Notes under the pieces: generated by a model
What the model was told of the DNA's origin: nothing
The model's input: the letters and a program-made list of their open reading frames with translations, nothing else
The model's database searches: none
Position numbers and translations under genes: made by a program
From: Clostridiales bacterium
GTDB taxonomy: Bacteria > Bacillota > Clostridia > Oscillospirales > Acutalibacteraceae
DNA length: 6,834 bases
Direction: 5' to 3'
Assembly: GCA_019421725.1 (NCBI GenBank)
Contig: JAHZES010000115.1
Location: 1 to 6,834 of the forward strand
Shown here: piece by piece, positions 1-4,733 of the stretch
Position numbering within the stretch: position 1 is the first letter of the stretch
Layout: each line of letters begins with the position of its first letter

Positions 1-821
1 AGGTGGAAAGCGCCGGTCCGTCCGTTCCGGTCGAAATTATCGGTCTGGACGACGTGCCGACGGGCGGCGACGTGTTTAATGTGGTTTCCGATGAGCGTCT
101 GGCGCGAGAGCTGGTAGAACAGCGCAGAAATGAACAGAAAGAAGAGCTGTTCAACGCGCAGACCAAGGTTACGCTTGATAACCTGTTCGATCAGATGCAG
201 CAGGGCGAGATTAAGGAACTGAAGATCATTGTTAAGGCCGATGTGCAGGGCTCTGTGGAGGCTGTTCGTCAGTCGCTGGAAAAGCTTTCCGGGGACGAGG
301 TGCGCGTCCGTGTCATTCACGGCGCCGTCGGCGCGATCAGCGAGTCCGACGTGATGCTTGCCGCAGCGTCCAACGCGATCATCGTCGGCTTCAATGTGCG
401 CCCGGATCCCGTTGCGGCGGAAAACGCCAAGCGCGACGGAGTTGATCTGCGTCTTTACCGTATCATTTACGACTGCATCGAGGAGATCCAGTCCGCTATG
501 AAGGGAATGCTGGCACCGAAGTTCCGGGAGGTCTCGCTTGGCCGCGCGGAATGCCGCCAGGTTTACAAGGTTTCCAATGTCGGTACCGTTGCCGGCTGCT
601 ATATTCTCGAAGGAAAAATTACCCGCGCCGCGCAGATCCGCATTGTGCGCGACGGAATTGTTGTCGCCGAGGATAAAATCGCTTCGCTGCGCCGCTTTAA
701 GGATGACGTCAAAGAGGTTGCGCAGGGATATGAGTGCGGAATTGGTCTGGAACGCTTTAACGACATCAAGGAAGGCGACATTTTTGAAGGTTATCTGATG
801 GAAGAGTACCGCGAGGATTAA
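1..821 (+). CDS. infB: Translation initiation factor IF-2, C-terminal part (5' end outside the window)
   Basis: IF-2 is the GTPase that brings fMet-tRNA to the 30S P site and promotes 50S joining. Only about 272 C-terminal residues are visible. The reading frame is open from position 3 and the first GTG is an internal valine codon, not a start. The G domain lies upstream of the window. What remains is the end of the second beta-barrel (GLDDVPTGGDVF), a helical linker rich in Glu, Gln and Arg (ARELVEQRRNEQKEELF), the alpha/beta domain beginning LKIIVKADVQGSVEA with the VIHGAVGAISESDV segment, and the final fMet-tRNA-binding beta-barrel with RRFKDDVKEV and YECGIGLERFNDIKEGD. These are family-typical segments in the right order. 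The gene ends with TAA 28 nt before rbfA, its usual Firmicutes neighbour, and is probably co-transcribed with it. Nothing is broken in the visible part. Confidence 0.97.
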   Translation, partial: VESAGPSVPVEIIGLDDVPTGGDVFNVVSDERLARELVEQRRNEQKEELFNAQTKVTLDNLFDQMQQGEIKELKIIVKADVQGSVEAVRQSLEKLSGDEVRVRVIHGAVGAISESDVMLAAASNAIIVGFNVRPDPVAAENAKRDGVDLRLYRIIYDCIEEIQSAMKGMLAPKFREVSLGRAECRQVYKVSNVGTVAGCYILEGKITRAAQIRIVRDGIVVAEDKIASLRRFKDDVKEVAQGYECGIGLERFNDIKEGDIFEGYLMEEYRED

Positions 822-834
822 ATTTCCCCGCCGG

Positions 835-841
835 AAGGAGG
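835..841 (+). promoter_or_regulatory. Shine-Dalgarno site that sets the TTG start of rbfA
   Basis: A perfect AAGGAGG core lies 8 nt before TTG at 850. There is no in-frame ATG nearby (the first internal Met codon is beyond position 1000), so this site fixes the non-ATG start. Confidence 0.85.
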
Positions 842-849
842 AACGGCCC

Positions 850-1245
850 TTGGCCAGTCACAAACTGCAGCGCAGCACGGAGGACATCCGCCGCGAGCTG
901 ACCGATATTTTGCGAACCCTGAAGGACCCGCGCGTGCAGGGAGTGTTCCTGAGCATTGTGCGTGTGGAGGTCACGAACGATTTTTCTTACTGCAAGGTCT
1001 ATATCAGTGCAATGGAAGGGCTGGAACGCGCCAAAGAAGCGGTGCGCGGGCTGGATTCCGCTGCCGGATATATGCGTACCGAGCTGGGGCACAGGCTTTC
1101 CCTGCGTCATGTTCCGAAGCTGCTGTTTACGGCGACCGATTCCATTGAGTACAGCGCCGAGATTTCCCGCAAGCTGCTGGAGCTGAAAAGTGAAGTGCCC
1201 GCTGCGGCCGGCGGTACGGATGAAGGAGACGGAAGCCATTCATGA
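850..1245 (+). CDS. rbfA: Ribosome-binding factor A (30S maturation)
   Basis: RbfA binds the 30S subunit and helps mature the 5' end of 16S rRNA; it is needed for growth in the cold in model bacteria. The product is 131 residues, within the usual range. It has a single KH-type domain. The N-terminal helix ends in LKDPRV (about residues 24-29), the central strands contain VRVEVTNDFSYCKVYIS (37-53), and the helix pair with the RbfA-type Ala-x-Gly kink is at A71-A72-G73. The signature strand RHVPKLLF (86-93) precedes the last helix, DSIEYSAEISRKLLEL. A short Gly/Asp-rich tail (GGTDEGDGSHS) is probably disordered. The start is TTG behind a perfect Shine-Dalgarno site. The stop codon TGA overlaps the next ATG in the sequence ATGA, which suggests translational coupling to the DHH phosphoesterase gene. 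Confidence 0.95.
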   Translation: MASHKLQRSTEDIRRELTDILRTLKDPRVQGVFLSIVRVEVTNDFSYCKVYISAMEGLERAKEAVRGLDSAAGYMRTELGHRLSLRHVPKLLFTATDSIEYSAEISRKLLELKSEVPAAAGGTDEGDGSHS

Positions 1246-2201
1246 AGATTACGTTGAACGAGGCGGCTGCACAGCTTGCGGCGCATGACCGGATCCTGGT
1301 TTTAAGCCATCAGTCGCCGGACGGAGACACATTGGGCTCGGCGGGAGCGCTTTGCCTTGGGCTTGCGAAGCTGGGAAAGCAGGCCCGGTTTGTCTGTTCC
1401 GACCCTATTCCCCCAAAATACGATTATATGATCTCTGCGGTTCCCGCGCCGGATTTTGAGCCGGAATACATTGTTGCGGTCGACATTGCCGACCGCAAGC
1501 TGTTGGGAAAAAAGCTGGACACAGAGTGTCCCCGTATCGATCTGTGCATTGACCACCATGGCTCCAACACACAGTATGCCGCACTTTGCTACGTGGATTC
1601 CGCTGCGGCCGCAACCTGCGAGATCATTTTTCGCCTGCTTGGGTTGCTGAACATTCCGATCGGCAAAGATATTGCGCAGTGCCTGTTTACCGGAATTTCG
1701 ACCGACACCGGCTGCTTCCGGTATGCCAACACAACACCGGAGACCATGCGGATTGCAGCTGAGCTGATGGAGGCGGGAGCGGAGGCGTCGGAGATCAACC
1801 GCCAGATGTTTGAAGTCAAAACGCGGTCCCGCATGGAGCTGGAGCGCATGGCGCTTGACCGAATGGAATATGCCTTTGGCGGAAAATGCGCCATGATCGT
1901 TATTTCCATGGAAATGATCGCGCGCTCCGGTGCGACGGAGGGCGATCTGGAGGGGCTGGCGCCGCTGCCGCGCAATGTGGAAGGTGTGCGTGTCGGGCTG
2001 ACGCTGCGGGAAAAAGCGCCCGGCGTTTATAAAGTTTCGGTGCGAACCGGAATACATGTCAACGCGTCGCACCTGTGCGCAAGGCTGGGCGGCGGCGGTC
2101 ATCCGCAGGCCTCCGGCTGCATGCTGCAGGGAGAGCTGGGCGAGGTGAAGGAAAAGCTGCTTGCCGTGGTGGAGCAGTTCCTGACCGGTCAGGCCGTTTG
2201 A
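1242..2201 (+). CDS. nrnA: DHH/DHHA1 phosphoesterase, NrnA type (nano-RNase / pAp phosphatase)
   Basis: By family, this cytoplasmic enzyme hydrolyses very short RNAs (nano-RNAs) to mononucleotides, and many members also remove the 3' phosphate of pAp. The 319-residue product has the full DHH domain. Motif I is H23-x-x-x-D27-x-D29 followed by LGS, motif II is VAVDIAD with D81, the name-giving D104-H105-H106 sits in DHHGSN, and motif IV is STDTGCFRY with D155. These residues bind the two Mn2+ ions. The C-terminal DHHA1 substrate-binding domain ends with GGGGH (H287) in LGGGGHPQASG. All metal ligands are present. The ATG overlaps the rbfA stop by 4 nt. A purine-rich AAGGAGA lies 12 nt upstream inside rbfA, so translation is probably coupled. 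The exact substrate preference (oligoribonuclease, pAp or cyclic dinucleotide products) cannot be read from sequence alone. Confidence 0.92.
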   Translation: MKITLNEAAAQLAAHDRILVLSHQSPDGDTLGSAGALCLGLAKLGKQARFVCSDPIPPKYDYMISAVPAPDFEPEYIVAVDIADRKLLGKKLDTECPRIDLCIDHHGSNTQYAALCYVDSAAAATCEIIFRLLGLLNIPIGKDIAQCLFTGISTDTGCFRYANTTPETMRIAAELMEAGAEASEINRQMFEVKTRSRMELERMALDRMEYAFGGKCAMIVISMEMIARSGATEGDLEGLAPLPRNVEGVRVGLTLREKAPGVYKVSVRTGIHVNASHLCARLGGGGHPQASGCMLQGELGEVKEKLLAVVEQFLTGQAV

Positions 2202-2226
2202 GGAGCAAAATCATTTTCGCAAAGGG

Positions 2227-2232
2227 AAGGGG
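2227..2232 (+). promoter_or_regulatory. Shine-Dalgarno site that sets the TTG start of truB
   Basis: AAGGGG lies 9 nt before TTG at 2242. Starting there gives the short N-terminus (KNGVLIVDKP) normal for TruB, and the next in-frame ATG would remove this conserved segment. The match to consensus is moderate. Confidence 0.6.
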
Positions 2233-2241
2233 CTGGTCTGC

Positions 2242-3156
2242 TTGAAAAACGGTGTGCTGATCGTTGACAAACCGCGGGATTTCACTTCGTTTGATGTGCT
2301 GGCTTCCCTGCGCAGGCCGATGAACACGAAAAAGCTCGGTCACACCGGAACGCTTGACCCAATGGCGACCGGTGTTTTGCCGGTGCTGGTGGAATCGGCC
2401 ACACGGGCGGCCGACCTTTTGCCGGAAAGCGGAAAGGCATACCGCGCTTCGTTTGTGCTTGGACTGACGACGGATACGCAGGATATTACGGGCGCCGTGC
2501 TCTTGCGGCGGCCGTTTTGCGTTTCGGCGGCTGCGCTCGAGCAGGCGTGCGTTCCGCTGCGCGGCAAAATTCTGCAGGTTCCGCCGATGTATTCCGCAGT
2601 AAAGAAGGACGGCGTTCGCCTGTATGATCTGGCGCGAAGGGGAATTACCGTGGAGAGAGAGGCCCGCCCCGTTACGGTCGAGACATTGACGGTGGAATCC
2701 TTTTGTCCGGAATCCGGCGAGGGGACGCTATTCGTCCGCTGCTCCAAGGGAACCTACGTTCGAACGCTGATTGCCGATTTGGGTGAAGCGCTCGGCTGCG
2801 GCGCCGTTATGACATCGCTGCGGCGGACAGAGGCCTGCGGGTTTTCGGAGAGGGAAACGGTTCCGCTGCAGAGGCTGCGCGAAATGGAAGCGAAAGAGAT
2901 CGAGGCGCTGCTGCGCCCGGTAGAGACGCTGTTTGCCGTTTATCCGGCGCTGCGGGTCACGGAAGCGCAGGCCAGACGCTTTGCAAACGGGGGAGCGCTT
3001 GCCGCCGACCGTGTTTCGCTGGCGGCCCAAACGGCCGACGGGCAGAGGCTGCGCGTTGTTTCGCCGCAGGGGACGTTCCTCGGCCTTGGCGTGTTTCAGG
3101 CTGAAAAAGCCTGCGTGAGCGTGAAAAAAATTTTTATTGCGAATTCAGAGCTGTAG
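2242..3156 (+). CDS. truB: tRNA pseudouridine(55) synthase TruB
   Basis: TruB isomerises U55 in the T-loop of tRNAs to pseudouridine and also acts as a tRNA folding chaperone. The 304-residue protein opens with NGVLIVDKPRDFTSFDV, followed by KLGHTGTLDPMATGVL, whose D39 is the catalytic aspartate. The GKAYRASFVLG segment carries Y67, equivalent to the conserved active-site tyrosine. VPPMYSAVKKDGVRLYDLAR starts at about residue 113, and SKGTYVRTLIADLG at 168-181 holds the conserved Tyr and Arg of the active site. The C-terminal 60-70 residues, including RFANGGAL, form the shorter PUA-like domain seen in Firmicutes. The start is TTG and the stop is TAG. The gap after nrnA is 40 nt, with no promoter or terminator visible. 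Near its 3' end lies an AT-rich run (A7T5) that encodes VKKIFI. Confidence 0.96.
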   Translation: MKNGVLIVDKPRDFTSFDVLASLRRPMNTKKLGHTGTLDPMATGVLPVLVESATRAADLLPESGKAYRASFVLGLTTDTQDITGAVLLRRPFCVSAAALEQACVPLRGKILQVPPMYSAVKKDGVRLYDLARRGITVEREARPVTVETLTVESFCPESGEGTLFVRCSKGTYVRTLIADLGEALGCGAVMTSLRRTEACGFSERETVPLQRLREMEAKEIEALLRPVETLFAVYPALRVTEAQARRFANGGALAADRVSLAAQTADGQRLRVVSPQGTFLGLGVFQAEKACVSVKKIFIANSEL

Positions 3157-3202
3157 GCGCTGCGGCCGGGGGCTGCGGTGCAAACCATAAAGATGACGGA
3201 AG

Positions 3203-3209
3203 AAGGGAG
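3203..3209 (+). promoter_or_regulatory. Shine-Dalgarno site favouring the ATG at 3217 for ribF
   Basis: AAGGGAG lies 7 nt before ATG 3217. The in-frame GTG at 3178 has no comparable site at the right distance, because the bases before it are G/C-rich (GCCGGGGGCTGCG). It would also add 13 residues (MQTIKMTEEGRTD) unlike the family N-terminus. Confidence 0.65.
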
Positions 3210-3216
3210 AACCGAT

Positions 3217-4050
3217 ATGCAGATATTTTCTTCGCTCTGCGAGGCGCCGGCGCCGGTGTCTGTTGCGTTGGGATGCTTTGACGGGCTGCACATCGGTCAC
3301 CGGTCGGTGCTCTGCGAGGCGCTTGAAAGCGGAAGCGGCGGCCTTCTGCCGGCGGTGTTTACTTTTGGCTCGCAGGAGAATGCGATGACTCCGGTTAAGC
3401 CGGTGCCTGAGCTGATGAGTTCCCGGATGAGGGAGCAGTTGTTGGAGCAAATGGGGTTTTCGCTGCTGTGGCGTGTGGATTTCGATGCGGTGCGGAATAT
3501 CCGGCCGCAGGATTTTGTTTGCGACGTGCTTTGTGCGAGGCTGCGGGCAAAAAAGATTTGCTGCGGATATAATTACCGGTTCGGCTTTGGTGGAAAGGGC
3601 GATGCGGCGCTGCTGCAGAAGCTGGGAGAGGAATGCGGTGCAGAGGTCGTCGTGCTGCCGCCGGTGCAGCGGCAGGGCAGCCCGGTCAGCTCGTCGCGCA
3701 TTCGCGCAGCAGTGTCGGAGGGGTGCGCCGAAGAGGCAGCCGCTATGCTCGGCCGTCCGTTTACCATTGATTTTCCGGTGGTTCACGGCCGCCAACTGGG
3801 CCGTGTGCTGGGGACGCCGACGATCAACCAGCCGTTTCCCGCCGGTTTTGTTTTGCCGAGATTCGGTGTTTACGCCTCCTGCGTACAGGTGGACGGAAGG
3901 CGGCTGCATGCCGTTACCAACGTAGGCGTAAAGCCTACGGTCGGCTCGGAAGCGCCGCTGGCCGAAACCTATATCGCGGATTTTTCGGGAAACCTTTACG
4001 GAAAAAGAATTCCGGTCTCTTTGGAGATTCTGCGCAGATACGACGCGTAA
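3217..4050 (+). CDS. ribF: Bifunctional riboflavin kinase / FMN adenylyltransferase, short C-terminus
   Basis: RibF phosphorylates riboflavin to FMN and then adenylylates FMN to FAD. From the ATG chosen here the protein has 277 residues; typical members have about 305-320. The N-terminal adenylyltransferase domain shows GCFDGLHIGHR (residues 19-29, nucleotide-binding), the GYNYRFGFGGKGD loop, and VSSSRIR (S158-R163). The C-terminal kinase domain shows HGRQLGRVLGTPTIN (T202 and N204 of the PTxN motif), NVGVKPTVG, and AETYIADFSGNLYG with the conserved E250. The protein then stops at SLEILRRYDA, about where the family continues with a phenylalanine-containing segment and a long terminal helix. 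The missing piece is roughly 20-30 residues. Catalytic motifs are all present, so the gene is called functional, though a recent truncation or a sequencing error is possible. A GTG at 3178 is the alternative start. No terminator follows. Confidence 0.93.
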   Translation: MQIFSSLCEAPAPVSVALGCFDGLHIGHRSVLCEALESGSGGLLPAVFTFGSQENAMTPVKPVPELMSSRMREQLLEQMGFSLLWRVDFDAVRNIRPQDFVCDVLCARLRAKKICCGYNYRFGFGGKGDAALLQKLGEECGAEVVVLPPVQRQGSPVSSSRIRAAVSEGCAEEAAAMLGRPFTIDFPVVHGRQLGRVLGTPTINQPFPAGFVLPRFGVYASCVQVDGRRLHAVTNVGVKPTVGSEAPLAETYIADFSGNLYGKRIPVSLEILRRYDA

Positions 4051-4100
4051 AACGACCAGAAAACGCACTGTGACGCTGAAAACGGACAAAACGAAGAAAA
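4049..4100 (+). other. Helically spaced A4 tracts upstream of the rpsO promoter (possible curved DNA / UP-like segment)
   Basis: AAAA tracts start at 4049, 4060, 4079, 4088 and 4097. Four of them lie within the repeated hexamer AAAACG. The steps of 11, 19, 9 and 9 bp are close to one or two helical turns. The segment sits directly upstream of the -35 box and is AT-rich against GC-rich flanks. Phased A tracts are known to bend DNA, and A-rich segments above -35 can contact the RNA polymerase alpha subunit. A role here is inferred. Confidence 0.5.
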
Positions 4101-4106
4101 TACCGC

Positions 4107-4135
4107 TTTACAAGGCTGATTTTGTATGATATACT
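4107..4135 (+). promoter_or_regulatory. Vegetative (sigma-A type) promoter for rpsO
   Basis: The -35 box TTTACA (4107-4112) and the -10 box TATACT (4130-4135) each match consensus at 5 of 6 positions and are 17 bp apart. The -10 box is preceded by TGA, giving an extended -10 (TGATATACT). The predicted start is near 4141-4143, exactly where a 9-bp stem begins at the RNA's 5' end. This promoter would let rpsO be expressed independently of the infB operon. Confidence 0.8.
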
Positions 4136-4141
4136 TATTGA

Positions 4142-4280
4142 GTCAAGCTGTATTGAATACTGCAGAGCAGATGCCAGCTTGACGCCCCCTGTTTCGGTTT
4201 CAGGGTCAAGCCCCGTTTTCGGGGAGCTACACCCGCCTGTTACTGGAACTGAGGAATATTTTGAAAGAGGTGCAAGCCCA
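4142..4280 (+). promoter_or_regulatory. Structured 5' leader of rpsO, candidate S15 autoregulatory RNA
   Basis: The leader holds several inverted repeats that compete with each other. Helix A pairs GTCAAGCTG (4142-4150) with CAGCTTGAC (4175-4183), a perfect 9 bp. Helix B pairs GCTTGAC (4177-4183) with GTCAAGC (4205-4211), a perfect 7 bp, and encloses CCTG/CAGG (4188-4191 with 4201-4204). A and B share one strand and cannot coexist. Hairpin C is CCCCG-TTTT-CGGGG (4211-4224). GGGT (4203-4206) can also pair with ACCC (4231-4234). A further CAAGC copy (4273-4277) lies between the Shine-Dalgarno site AGAGGTG (4266-4272) and the ATG. No run of T follows a stem, so control of translation is more likely than attenuation. 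S15 is known to repress its own mRNA through differing leader folds in several phyla; that it does so here is inferred. Confidence 0.55.
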
Positions 4281-4544
4281 ATGCTGCCAGAAGAAAAAAC
4301 AGCGATTATCAAAGAGTATGCCACACACGAAGGCGATACCGGTTCTCCGGAGGTTCAGATTGCCATTCTGACCAAGCGCATCAACGATTTGACCGACCAC
4401 CTGAAGGTTCACAAAAAGGATCATCATTCCCGTCACGGCCTGTTCAAAATGATCGGTCAGCGCCGTAATCTGCTCAACTATCTGATGAAGGTCGACGTTG
4501 AGCGTTATCGTTCGCTGATTGCCAGACTCGGCATCCGCAAATAA
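4281..4544 (+). CDS. rpsO: Small ribosomal subunit protein uS15
   Basis: S15 is a primary 16S rRNA-binding protein that organises the central domain of the 30S subunit by binding the helix 20-21-22 junction, and it takes part in a bridge to the 50S subunit. The 87-residue product is of normal length and shows the complete four-helix family pattern: HEGDTGSPEVQIAILTKRI (about residues 16-34), LKVHKKDHHSRHGL (residues 40-53), then the RNA-binding QRRNLLNYL (60-68), and the terminal segment ending RLGIRK. An in-frame upstream ATG at 4122 would add 53 residues with no family match and lies upstream of the predicted transcript start, so it is rejected. The start at 4281 has AGAGGTG 8 nt upstream. 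The gene has its own promoter and leader, and a terminator-like hairpin follows, ahead of pnp, its usual partner. Confidence 0.97.
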   Translation: MLPEEKTAIIKEYATHEGDTGSPEVQIAILTKRINDLTDHLKVHKKDHHSRHGLFKMIGQRRNLLNYLMKVDVERYRSLIARLGIRK

Positions 4545-4556
4545 TCTTGTTTCCTT

Positions 4557-4596
4557 AAGGCAGGTGACGCAAGTTGCCTGCCTTTTAGGCTTTTTT
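4557..4596 (+). terminator. Intrinsic terminator-like hairpin between rpsO and pnp
   Basis: A 12-bp stem with two G-T wobbles (AAGGCAGGTGAC 4557-4568 with GTTGCCTGCCTT 4573-4584) is closed by a GCAA (GNRA) tetraloop. TTAGGC and then T6 (4591-4596) follow. The T6 is 6 nt past the stem, and a second small hairpin, GCCT-TTT-AGGC (4580-4590), abuts T6 directly but competes with the large stem. Termination may therefore be partial, with readthrough into pnp. In other bacteria the same position carries an rpsO terminator and RNase III sites; which applies here is open. Confidence 0.75.
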
Positions 4597-4668
4597 CGCG
4601 CTTCCCGCAACTTCTCCCTCATTCCGGCGGGCGAGTGGCTTAGCAGTGAAACGAGCACCCGGCGCGGT

Positions 4669-4695
4669 CGGGCGTTGGTTTTATTGCTAATCCCG
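4669..4695 (+). promoter_or_regulatory. Hairpin in the pnp leader
   Basis: CGGG (4669-4672) pairs with CCCG (4692-4695), and GTTGG (4674-4678) with CTAAT (4687-4691, one G-T at each of two positions), leaving C4673 bulged and an 8-nt loop. It lies within the stretch of about 137 nt between the T6 of the terminator and the pnp ATG. I see no convincing promoter in that stretch. Enterobacterial PNPase represses its own mRNA through a leader stem, so a similar role is conceivable but not shown. Confidence 0.35.
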
Positions 4696-4733
4696 TGGCC
4701 TCCCGGAAAATACAAAATAACGGAGGTTCCAAA

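Noticed and set aside
1302..2102. Minus-strand open frame of 266 codons opposite nrnA
   Set aside because: It is in codon register with nrnA, whose DHH and GGGH motifs prove the + strand reading.
3097..3136. Possible terminator at the end of truB: CAGGCT-GAAAA-AGCCTG followed by A7T5
   Set aside because: The 6-bp stem and the T run are separated by 17 nt including seven A, both lie within truB coding sequence, and ribF follows as part of the same operon.
3178..3216. GTG start for ribF that adds 13 residues
   Set aside because: There is no Shine-Dalgarno site at a suitable distance, and the ATG at 3217 has one and gives the typical short N-terminus before GCFDGLHIGHR.
3145..4089. Minus-strand open frame of 314 codons opposite ribF
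   Set aside because: It is again in codon register with ribF, with an Arg/Gln/His-rich shadow composition. ribF has all family motifs on the + strand.
4051..4106. Terminator after ribF
   Set aside because: No G/C-rich stem followed by a T run can be found; the segment is A-rich on the + strand.
4122..4280. N-terminal extension of S15 by 53 residues from an upstream ATG
   Set aside because: The ATG lies inside the promoter (upstream of the predicted RNA start). The extra residues match nothing in the family, and ATG 4281 has its own Shine-Dalgarno site and gives the normal length.
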